From NCBI GenBank assembly GCA_963693285.1, contig OY848920.1:7825135-7889134 (forward strand): 64,000 bases of DNA, in the 5' to 3' direction. The stretch is from Xestospongia muta. Its lineage: Eukaryota; Porifera; Demospongiae; Haplosclerida; Petrosiidae. The position numbers and the translations under genes were made by a program. Below, one piece after another: positions 34,755 through 44,720 of this stretch. Numbering within the stretch: position 1 is the first letter of the stretch; the number at the start of each line of letters is the position of its first letter. The notes beneath the pieces were generated by a model. That model was not told the DNA's origin. It did not search any database and worked only from the letters and a program-made list of their open reading frames with translations.

Positions 34755-35774
34755 TCATTTAACATATAATTCAATGATGTCAAGTGGAGATCCTTCATCT
34801 GGCAAACCATAACTACTACATACCCTAAGTTCAATATCATCAGTAGTAGTATCATTTAGTGCTTTGAAAAACCATGGCAATTTAGGATTAGCACAACATG
34901 TATTTTCCAGTCCATTACAGCTCTTACCATCCCATAATGGATCGTTGGCATATAAAACAAACTGAGCGAAAACATCACTTGCAGCAGACTCACAGTAATA
35001 ATCATCACCAACAAATGATGGAATAAAACCAGTACTACCATTATTACATGGACAGCCACTACTACTTAGTTCATTCTCAAATGTTCCAACAGAATAGGAC
35101 CATATATGCCTTCTGGGACTCTCACCATAAGTAATAGATACACCATGGAGATAATAGGAATCTATTGTATTACCAATAAATGATTCTGGGACTCCAAATT
35201 GATATCCTCTTATTTGTCCACATACATTGCTATAGTTACTTTCAAATGTGCCAAAAAATGTAGAGTAACAACCAGATGTATTTGTAAATGGTTGTCCACA
35301 CAGATCATGATCAATATTGTTATATTGCTGTAATGTTAGTCCAGGAGGACAGGAAGTACCAGATTCACTCATGTTGAGATAGCCTACTCTCATCCAGCCT
35401 CCTTTATTATCACAGTTACTACCCTCCATATCACAATAGACAGTGATGATACTACCATTACTTAAAGTGAGGCTGTAATAACCTGAAGTAGCAACAGGAA
35501 AGGCTTGTAACAAATCATTACAAGAACTATACGAAAATGTATATTTGTTGCAAGATGTAGGTATTGTAGATGGACAGAATATTATCTTCACTCGATTTTT
35601 TTCTCTGTCAGTAAATGTCTTTCCACTGTTACTAGGAATACAACAGTATTGTTCATAGAGTGAGGGAGGACGTGGAGTTAGTAGACTAGTACAGTCAGCC
35701 ATACAAACAGAGGAGCCCTCGCTAGTAACAATTTGTAGACCAGTAATTAGACAACAAAAAACAATTATAATCAT
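34755..35774 (-). CDS. Secreted fibrinogen-related (FReD-like) protein 3
   Basis: Single exon, 339 residues, intact. Signal peptide MIIIVFCCLITGLQIVTS, then SSVCMADCTSLL, YCCIPSNSG and the fibrinogen-like domain with CDNKGGWMRVGYL, GQIRGYQFG, DYYCESA, PLWDGKSC and SPLDIIELYVK. It differs from copy 4 at only about four residues: E/V in YGxSPRRH, A/T and L/M in CCxNPKxPW, and I/L in DDxELRV. Part of the 2.26-kb duplication. The same general family role applies: a secreted, Cys-rich, probably glycosylated recognition protein. Confidence 0.87.
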   Translation of the reverse strand: MIIIVFCCLITGLQIVTSEGSSVCMADCTSLLTPRPPSLYEQYCCIPSNSGKTFTDREKNRVKIIFCPSTIPTSCNKYTFSYSSCNDLLQAFPVATSGYYSLTLSNGSIITVYCDMEGSNCDNKGGWMRVGYLNMSESGTSCPPGLTLQQYNNIDHDLCGQPFTNTSGCYSTFFGTFESNYSNVCGQIRGYQFGVPESFIGNTIDSYYLHGVSITYGESPRRHIWSYSVGTFENELSSSGCPCNNGSTGFIPSFVGDDYYCESAASDVFAQFVLYANDPLWDGKSCNGLENTCCANPKLPWFFKALNDTTTDDIELRVCSSYGLPDEGSPLDIIELYVK

Positions 35775-35830
35775 TGCAAGTTTTTTTCTAGCTCAGGCCA
35801 TCCAACGAGTAGTCAATACGGTATTATACA

Positions 35831-35898
35831 GTATATAGCTTCAAGTAAACCGCTAATTAACCACGTTATGAATATTTAACCACGACACAGGAAGTGCA
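35831..35898 (-). promoter_or_regulatory. Conserved promoter block of FReD-like gene 3
   Basis: Same tatagcttcaagtaaaccgc-taattaaccacgttatgaata block as before gene 2, followed by acaggaagtg at 35886-35895. Confidence 0.55.
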
Positions 35899-36063
35899 TA
35901 CTGCAATGTTTAGTGCTAGTGTCTAATATTAATTTCTAATTTAAGCATACCATATTTAATTGCCAAGGCAACCTGATACAAATATGATTGATCGGGTTCA
36001 TCTGGGTTCGTCTAAAACGTTTAGCCTCCTCAAAATACGTACGCGTATCGTAATTCAAATTTA

Positions 36064-36207
36064 CATGTACCATTAATATCTCTGTTACATGGACAAATAT
36101 ACTGTGGAGGATTTCTGCCAATTCCAGCTGCCTCTGATACACCAGCATCATAAGTTCAGATGTGTTTACGAGGATTACTACCATAAGTTATAGTAACCAC
36201 CATCAAG
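36064..36207 (-). pseudogene. FReD-like fragment (middle of domain) in repeat unit 1
   Basis: The complement reads TITYGSNPRKHI, then a TGA in place of the Trp codon, then TYDAGVSEAAGIGRN...PQYICPCN, with one extra base before the first part. It matches the NIENC-type copies (1, 6), not the adjacent gene, so an older relic of another subfamily is embedded upstream of gene 3. Confidence 0.8.
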
Positions 36208-37015
36208 ATGCTGCTAATTATTTAATCATGCATACAAATATGTATATCCAAAGTGTACATATATATACTATTTTGATTACTAATTACTATGGAATGACAC
36301 TTTGTGTAGTTCAATGAGTACGTTTATTGCTGGAAATGTATGTTAATATATAAAATATGTAGAGAGAGACATGGTTGACAGCTCATTAACTTCAACAAAC
36401 GACTTCTCAGAAAGGACAAATATGTGAAGCATCCATTAAAATTCTTGTGTCTAACTAATGAGACATTAAAAAGAATCTTCAGACTTCTGACAAATAAATA
36501 ATATGATTAGTACTACCAATGACTGTTGAGTATCTGTCACTATATTAGTTAAAGTTTAATACTTGTCAGTGTATTATATACAACCTAAATGACAATATAT
36601 TGTTTAAATCAACCAGTAATTCTTTCAGTTATGTATATAATATATAGATTGATGAACTATCAATTCCATAGTAGACTATATTAGCAATCAAAACAGTATT
36701 TTGTACCTTGTGTCAGTTAATTTGTGACATGTCACAACATGATCATGTATGTCTATGAATAAACCAAATACGTTTTCACATTGACATTCTTGACAATGTT
36801 ATAGTACTACCAATAACAGTCAAGTATCTGTTACATATTAAGAAAAACACTCTTTGGAAAGTTGTATGTACTACATACATCTCTAAAATGTAAAACAATT
36901 ATTACAAGAAACACTATGCACTAATGCATTAGTGACAAGATAGTATGAAAATGTATGCTACTAAAAACATTTAACATATAATTCAATGATGAAGGGTTAG
37001 TTACTTATAATAAAG

Positions 37016-38035
37016 TCATTTAACATACAATTCAATGATGTCAAGTGGAGATCCTTCATCTGGCAAACCATAACTACTACATACCCTAAGTTCAAGATCA
37101 TCAGTAGTAGTATCATTTAGTGCTTTGAAAAACCATGGCATTTTAGGATTAGTACAACATGTATTTTCCAGTCCATTACAGCTCTTACCATCCCATAATG
37201 GATCGTTGGCATATAAAACAAACTGAGCGAAAACATCACTTGCAGCAGACTCACAGTAATAATCATCACCAACAAATGATGGAATAAAACCAGTACTACC
37301 ATTATTACATGGACAGCCACTACTACTTAGTTCATTCTCAAATGTTCCAACAGAATAGGACCATATATGCCTTCTGGGACTCACACCATAAGTAATAGAT
37401 ACACCATGGAGATAATAGGAATCTATTGTATTACCAATAAATGATTCTGGGACTCCAAATTGATATCCTCTTATTTGTCCACATACGTTGCTATAGTTAC
37501 TTTCAAATGTGCCAAAAAATGTAGAGTAACAACCAGATGTATTTGTAAATGGTTGTCCACACAGATCATGATCAATATTGTTATATTGCTGTAATGTTAG
37601 TCCAGGAGGACAGGAAGTACCAGATTCACTCATGTTGAGATAGCCTACTCTCATCCAGCCTCCTTTATTATCACAGTTACTACCCTCCATATCACAATAG
37701 ACAGTGATGATACTACCATTACTTAAAGTGAGGCTGTAATATCCTGAAGTAGCAACAGGAAAGGCTTGTAACAAATCATTACAAGAACTATACGAAAATG
37801 TATATTTGTTGCAAGATGTAGGTATTGTAGATGGACAGAATATTATCTTCACTCGATTTTTTTCTCTGTCAGTAAATGTCTTTCCACTGTTACTAGGAAT
37901 ACAACAGTATTGTTCATAGAGTGAGGGAGGACGTGGAGTTAGTAGACTAGTACAGTCAGCCATACAAACAGAGGAGCCCTCGCTAGTAACAATTTGTAGA
38001 CCAGTAATTAGACAACAAAAAACAATTATAATCAT
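37016..38035 (-). CDS. Secreted fibrinogen-related (FReD-like) protein 4
   Basis: Single exon, 339 residues, intact, the tandem twin of copy 3. The N-terminal two thirds, including the upstream region, match copy 3. At the four differing positions (YGVSPRRH, CCTNPKMPW, DDLELRV) it agrees with copy 2, which suggests gene conversion between array members. Signal peptide, Cys-rich module and fibrinogen-like domain are as in copy 3. Confidence 0.87.
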   Translation of the reverse strand: MIIIVFCCLITGLQIVTSEGSSVCMADCTSLLTPRPPSLYEQYCCIPSNSGKTFTDREKNRVKIIFCPSTIPTSCNKYTFSYSSCNDLLQAFPVATSGYYSLTLSNGSIITVYCDMEGSNCDNKGGWMRVGYLNMSESGTSCPPGLTLQQYNNIDHDLCGQPFTNTSGCYSTFFGTFESNYSNVCGQIRGYQFGVPESFIGNTIDSYYLHGVSITYGVSPRRHIWSYSVGTFENELSSSGCPCNNGSTGFIPSFVGDDYYCESAASDVFAQFVLYANDPLWDGKSCNGLENTCCTNPKMPWFFKALNDTTTDDLELRVCSSYGLPDEGSPLDIIELYVK

Positions 38036-38091
38036 TGCAAGTTTTTTCTAGCTCAGGCCATCCAACGAGTAGTCAATACGGTATTATACAG

Positions 38092-38158
38092 TATATAGCT
38101 TCAAGTAAACCGCTAATTAACCACGTTATGAATATTTAACCACGACACAGGAAGTGCA
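38092..38158 (-). promoter_or_regulatory. Conserved promoter block of FReD-like gene 4
   Basis: Identical block to that at 35831-35898, in the second tandem unit. Confidence 0.55.
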
Positions 38159-38323
38159 TACTGCAATGTTTAGTGCTAGTGTCTAATATTAATTTTTAAT
38201 TGAAGCATACCATATTTAATTGCCAAGGCAACCTGATACAAATATGATTGATCGGGTTCATCTGGGTTCGTCTAAAACGTTTAGCCTCCTCAAAATACGT
38301 ACGCGTATCGTAATTCAAATTTA

Positions 38324-38467
38324 CATGTACCATTAATATCTCTGTTACATGGACAAATATACTGTGGAGGATTTCTGCCAATTCCAGCTGCCTCTGATAC
38401 ACCAGCATCATAAGTTCAGATGTGTTTACGAGGATTACTACCATAAGTAATAGTAACCACCATCAAG
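38324..38467 (-). pseudogene. FReD-like fragment in repeat unit 2
   Basis: Tandem twin of 36064-36207 with the same in-frame TGA and the same extra base, so the lesions predate the 2.26-kb duplication. Confidence 0.8.
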
Positions 38468-39243
38468 ATGCTGCTAATTATTTAATCATGCATACAAATA
38501 TGTATATCCAAAGTGTACATATATATACTATTTTGATTACTAATTACTATGGAATGACACTTTGTGTAGTTCAATGAGTACGTTTATTGCTGGAAATGTA
38601 TGTTAATATATAAAATATGTAGAGAGAGACATGGTTGACAGCTCATTAACTTCAACAAACGACTTCTCAGAAAGGACAAATATGTGAATGATCCATTAAA
38701 ATTCTTGTGTCTAACTAATGAGACATTAAAAAGAATCTTCAGACTTCTGACAAATAAATAATATGATTAGTACTACCAATGACTGTTGAGTATCTGTCAC
38801 TATATTAGTTAAAGTTTAATACTTGTCAGTGTATTATATACAACCTAAATGACAATATATTGTTTAAATCAACCAGTAATTCTTTCAGTTATGTATATAA
38901 TATATAGATTGATGAACTATCAATTCCATAGTAGACTATGTTAGCAATCAAAACAGTATTTTGTACCTTGTGTCAGTTAATTTGTGACATGTCACAACAT
39001 GATCATGTATGTCTATGAATAAACCAAATACGTTTTCACATTGACATTCTTGACAATGTTATAGTACTACCAATAACAGTCAAGTATCTGTTACATATTA
39101 AGAAAAACACTCTTTGGAAAGTTGTATGTACTACATACATCTCTAAAATGTAAAACAATTATTACAAGAAACACTATGCACTAATGCATTAGTGACAAGA
39201 CAGTATAAAGACAACAAATTATGAAATGTATGCTTCTATAAAG

Positions 39244-40258
39244 TCATTTAACGTACAATTCAATGATGTCAAGTGGAGTACCTTCGTCATGCAAACCAAA
39301 ATCACTACAAACCCTTAGTTCAATATCATCAGAAGTAATATCATTTAGTGCTTTGAAAAACCATGGCATTTTAGGATTAGTACAACATGTATTTTCCAGT
39401 CCATTACAGTTCTTGCCATCCGATAATGGATCATCGGCATATAAAACAAACAGTGTTAACACCACTATTACCAGATTCACAGTAATAATCATCACCAACA
39501 AATGATGGAATATAAGCAGTACTACCATTATTACATGGACAGCTAGCACCTAATTGGTTTTCAGATCTTCCAACAGAATATGACCATATATGCTTTCTAG
39601 GACTTTCATCATATGTAATAGATACACCATGGACATAATATGAGTCTATTGATCTACTAATGAATGATTCTGGGTCTCCAAATTGATATCCTCTTACTCG
39701 TCCAAACACGTTGCTATAGTTACTTGCAAATGTATCAAAGAATGTAGAATAACAACCAGCTGAATATGAAAATTGTTGTCCACACAGATCATGATCAGTA
39801 TTGATATATTGCTGTAGTGTTAGTCCAGAAGGACAAGAAGCATCAGATTCGCTCATGTTGAGATATCCAACTCTCATCCATCCCCTTTCACCATCACAGT
39901 TACTACCCTCCATATCACAATAGACAGTGATAATACTACCATTACTTAAAGAAAGGTTGTAATAACCTGAAGTAGAAGCAGGAAACGCTTGTAGCAAATC
40001 ATTACAAGAACTATACGAAAATGTATATTTGTTGCAAGATGTAGGTATTGTAGATGGACAGAATATTATCTTCACTCGATTTTTTTCTCTGACAGTAAAT
40101 GTCTTTCCACTGTTACTAGGAATACAACAGTCTTGTTCATAGAGTGAGGGAGGATGTGGAGTTAGTAGACTAGTACAGTCAACCATACAAACAGAGGAGC
40201 CATCACTAGTCACAATTAGTATGCCAGTAATTAGACAACAAAAAGCAATTATCTTCAT
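39244..40258 (-). pseudogene. FReD-like protein 5, frameshifted
   Basis: Homology sets the start at MKIIAFCCLITG (40258). The frame is intact through the signal peptide, Cys-rich module and most of the fibrinogen-like domain to SGNSGVNT near 39450. There two bases are missing compared with copies 2-4, giving an early stop in VCFICR. The last part (FVLYADDPLSDGKNC ... GTPLDIIELYVK) continues in another frame. The normally invariant Trp of PLWDG is Ser here, and YCC near the N-terminus is DCC, so drift has begun. A truncated secreted product lacking the last 80 residues is possible. Confidence 0.8.
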
Positions 40259-40330
40259 GATAAGCTTTACTCTACCATCAGCCCTTCCCACGAGTGGTGA
40301 ATAAATAATGACATCATTCCTATTGTATCA

Positions 40331-40380
40331 TATATATAGCTTCCAGTATACAGTTAATTAACTACGTTATGAATATTAAT
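40331..40380 (-). promoter_or_regulatory. Diverged promoter block of FReD-like copy 5
   Basis: tatatatagcttccagtata-cagttaattaactacgttatga aligns with the block before copies 2-4. A further partial copy (atacagttaattaactacgt...) lies at 40901-40942 without an adjacent gene. Confidence 0.5.
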
Positions 40381-41516
40381 ATTACCACGAATATATTGAA
40401 TAGTAGTAACAACAAATCTATATCATATATATACTGTTTGATTACTAATTTCTATAGAATGACATGTTGTGTAGTTGAACATGTAATTTTATATCTAGGA
40501 ATGTATGTCAACATGAAATCCATAGTGATCTCCCTGGCTAACCATTAAAAGTCTGGTACAACTCAGACAATTATATATAGTTACATGAACTGTCAATTCC
40601 ATAGTATATTAGTAATTCTATAGTAGACTATACTAGCAATTAAAACAGTACAATGTACCTTGTATCAGTTAATTTTGCTGACATGACACAACACGATCAT
40701 AAATGCCATGAATAAATCAATAACTTTCCACAGTGACATTGTTGAGGACAATCAATGTTCCTGCCACCAAAAATTTAAAGAAAAGTAGAGCTTTAAAAAG
40801 TTATCATCAATTTTCACTTACATTTTTAAAACCTTTGATTCTAGGGTTTAGTGTTAAGGGTTCATTTGTAAGTAGGTTCTGGCTCTTGTTACAACCTGTT
40901 ATACAGTTAATTAACTACGTTATGAATATTAATATTACCACTGGTAGGACTGTCTCTTGATTGACTGGATGGATGTGATATAATGTCATGATTACAGGGT
41001 TCAGCGTTCGTATGAGAAGGTTACCTGATAAACTTCGTAATTAGTACATCTGTATAATGATTCCGGATTTCAGCTATCAGAATAACTTTTTATAACAAAT
41101 TGTCAAGGGCGCTTATATACCTTCAGAAATAATAAAGTTAATAGTATATTGAGTTTTAAGCACATGGATTTTTCCATGATTCAGCATGAATTATACTAAA
41201 GTGTATAGCAGACCCTCATATGAGTTGGAGCAAGATAACCACCCACTCTTTCATTCACCATTACATTGTTGTCTGAAAGACAACGGATTGTTAGAATGCG
41301 AGATCGTATAACAGAGGTACTGTTAATGTTATACCACTACACATGTGAATAGGGATTATGACTATAGTAATAAAAATCAAAACAGTATGTAATTGTGTTG
41401 TTAATACTTTCTGTAGGTATGTATCTTAGTGTTATAAACTACAGTCACAAAAATTTCACAGAAACAAAATTGGCAGAAAAAAATTATAGAACTTACAGCC
41501 TATATACTAACAATAA
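40381..41516. other. Intergenic between copies 5 and 6
   Basis: No gene. It contains the stray promoter-like block at 40901-40942 and sequence at 40620-40760 resembling 42660-42810 (…tgtatcagttaattttgctgacatg), the upstream flank of copy 6. Confidence 0.5.
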
Positions 41517-42557
41517 TTAACGAATGTAAAGTTCGATAATATCCAGTGGAGTATCTTCACTGCTTGAGTCTTCACTACCACACATTCTCAGTTCAATATC
41601 ATCTGTGATAGTTTCATTGAGAGTTTTAATAAACCATGGCATGCTAGGGTTAGTACAACATGGTCCTTCTGAGCCTTCACATTGTTGTCCATCCCATAAT
41701 GTGTCATTGTAGTAAAAGGCTTCCTGGTTAAATGTCCCTGAAGGATATCCAGATTCACAATAGTAATCATTACCTATCCACTCTGGCACATATGTACCAT
41801 TACTGTCACTATTACATGGACAGATATATTGTGGAGGATGTCCGTTAATTCCAGCTGCCTCTGCCACACCAGCGGCATAAGTCCAGATATGTTTACGAGG
41901 ATTACTCCCATAAGTAATAGTAACACCATCAACATATGTGTTACAATTCTCAATGTTTGGACTGGCATCACTATCAAACAAAGGTGGAAATCCGTCTGTC
42001 GTAAGAAATTGATAACCTCTTATTTGACCACAGACCTCACTGTAAAGAATTCCATGAGCTGAATAGATTATAGATGAAGACATAAATCTACCACAAAATC
42101 CATGATCTGTGTTGTTGAACTGTCGTAGTGTCAGTCCAGGAGGACATATAGCACCAGATTCACTCATGTTGAGATACCCGACTCTCATCCAGCCTCCTTT
42201 ATCATCACAGTTACCACCCTCCATATCACAGTAGACAGTGATAATACTACCATTACTTAAAATAAGGCTATAATGATTTGAACTTGCAGCAGGGAAGGCT
42301 TTTAGTAGGTCATTGCAAGAACTATATCTCTTACAAGATGTTGGTACTGATGGCGGACAGACTAATATCTTCACTCAATCTTTTTCTTTCACAGTAAATG
42401 TCTTTCCACTGTTACTAGGAATACAACAGTATTGTTCATAGAGTGAGGGAGGATATGGAGTTACTAGACTAATACAGTCAACCATACAAACAGATGAGCT
42501 CTCACTAGCCACAATTTTTAAACCAGCAACTAGACAACAAAAAACTATTATCTTCAT
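41517..42557 (-). pseudogene. FReD-like protein 6, one premature stop
   Basis: 346 codons from MKIIVFCCLVAGLKIVAS to DIIELYIR are open except for one TGA directly after TVKEKD (complement of about 42375-42377). There the paralogues have CGA (Arg): a single C-to-T change in a CpG context. All other features are intact: Cys-rich module, GGWMRVGYL core, NIENCNTYVDGV, PRKHIWTYAAGVAEAAGI, DYYCESG, PLWDGQQC (as TLWDGQQC). It is the closest relative of the broken copy at 1-713 and of the fragments at 36064 and 38324. It is either a very young pseudogene, a polymorphic null, or a sequence error. Confidence 0.8.
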
Positions 42558-44627
42558 GATAAGCTTACACCACTAATAAATGCTTGGTAAAGTTTGGACA
42601 ATTATGTATGTATAGTTACATGAACTGTCAAATCTATAGAAATTCCCTAGTATATTAATAATTCTATTATATATAAGTAATTTCATAGTAGACTATATTA
42701 ACAATCAAAACAGTATGATGTTCCTTGTATCAGTTCATTTTGCTGACATGTCACAAACATGATCATGAATGATCATGAATAAACCAATAAGTTTTCATAG
42801 TAACATTGTTGAGGACAACCACTGTTTCTGCTACCAAAATTTGATGAAAGGAAACTCGAAAATTTCTCAGCAATTTTTACTAACAGCTTTGACTCTAGTG
42901 CTTATTATTTAGGATTCATTTCTTGTTTCATAGTAAAAGTTGCAATTTTTTCTGTGTTGCCACCTTCTGTAGTAGCACTGTATGTGTCATGTTTGACAGG
43001 ACATGTGTAAAATCGATGTCACGCTTACACATGCTTCAAGTAGATCATCTGATAAACTTTGTAGTTAGTATATCTGTAATGATTATGGAATTGAACAATC
43101 AGAATAAATGTTTAACAAATCAACAGGAGACCTTATATACTTTTAGAGACAATGACTATACAACTATATACAATGACAATAACCAACTTTAGTAAATAAA
43201 TAATGACTATTGTCCTTCAATAACAAAGGGCATATTATCTCATCTTGAGTACTTGTGAGATGCTTCAGTGATTTTTGACTATAAATCAGTTACCTATAAG
43301 AATTCATGTGAGGACTGATGAGTTCAAGGTGGTACTATTTTGATAAGGCAGCAACATTTAGTAATGTGGTATCATTCAGTAATGTGATATCATTTGTGAA
43401 CTTTGTAATTTTTGACAAGCTGGCTAAAGGAAATGGTGTCTTCATAAATAATGAATTGGGTTTGATTAATAGTGCAATATAAGTGTCATCTAGGTAATTA
43501 TGTAGAAATTTTATGGTATATAAAATATGATGTATTTGCCAGAACTTATGAATGGTAATAGTTAATTTATGGTTTTGTTTTAGTCTATGCTGGTCCAATA
43601 TCATTTATTCTTTAATTGGACAATGGAAACAGCTTGAGGAAAATAAAAATCATATTTCGAATACATTTTAAATTGGTTTACTACCCTTGGCTATATACTT
43701 TGTTAGCAAATAATTCTAAAGTATAATATGTATATTGTTTCTTTCTGACACAATTGCTAAGGTGACAACAGTCTCACTAGTTGTATAAAGGAATTAATGT
43801 ATGTTATATTAGAGTTGTATGTACCAAATGACATGTTGTATACATAAATTAAATTTGTTAATAGACATAAACAACAGTACCTCAGATACAATATAACTAT
43901 GGTCAACTATATTTTATCATGAATGATTGCATTTCCTTTCAATTATAATAATATTAGAGATGATGATCTAACTACATATGAATAATTCATTAGCTTGTCA
44001 AAACTAGGACTGTAAAAAAATACAAAGCATGAGATGACTTCCTACCATAATTGCCTTAAATTATAGGGCACATAATTACTCTAACAAGCAAATTAACAAC
44101 AAAGGATGTATACTTTTTATATAACAACGTTGATGCTGACCAGTAAAGTACAATGAAATCTAACTCTCCTGTGATATCTCTGATGACACTTGTAAGCTTA
44201 CACTGGTCTTGTGAGACCAGACAGTTTATCTGCTTTGCGAGGAAGGATGTGGTCTCATATATATATTATTTAATTAGTACCAGTATGTTAACTCCCTATT
44301 GTCAATTCCTACTGGTGTAATGTCATGTATTTGTGAGCTTAAAAGAAGTGTATTGTACTTATAATATTACCATAATTATGGTAGTAATAGAAGACTTATA
44401 GTTGATTGTAATGTGCTATACATTAAACTGTGTTATGGATAGAGTTTTACAATAGCTTATAAAAAATACAATGTCATATTTACAGTCAAACTAGTTGTCA
44501 TGCTCATTATCTTAATAATAATGATGTTACAAAGTTAGGGCTTTCCGAGTTTGTTGTAGCGAAGTTTCAGATCTCTAGAGAGGCCGTACGGCAGAACAGG
44601 AAATTACGTTTGACATATCCTTTTACG
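42558..44627. other. Intergenic between FReD-like array and patatin cluster
   Basis: 2 kb without a supported gene. A perfect 7-bp inverted repeat with a 4-base loop (CTGGTCT/AGACCAG) is at 44203-44220. Confidence 0.5.
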
Positions 44628-44720
44628 TGACGTCAAGGTGTAACAGTCTATATTAATTACTCATCACCTATGACAACACTTCCTGTGCGTCCTTATATAT
44701 AATTTCCAAAAGCTGATATA
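44628..44720 (+). promoter_or_regulatory. Promoter of ankyrin-patatin copy 1: CRE, ETS and TATA
   Basis: TGACGTCA at 44628-44635, an ETS-like acttcctgtg at about 44679, and tatatataatt at about 44694, in the expected order before the start codon. Confidence 0.6.

Larger units (their letters stand above)
34285..39200. repeat. 2.26-kb tandem duplication containing FReD-like genes 3 and 4
   Basis: The period is 2261 (gene starts 35774 and 38035). Unit 1 is about 34285-36545 and unit 2 about 36546-38805; a third partial copy of the flanking part continues to about 39200. Near-identical including non-coding sequence, which indicates a recent unequal-crossover event. Confidence 0.92.

Noticed and set aside
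44203..44220. Perfect 7-bp hairpin CTGGTCT/AGACCAG
   Set aside because: Isolated, no associated gene or element; compatible with chance in 64 kb.
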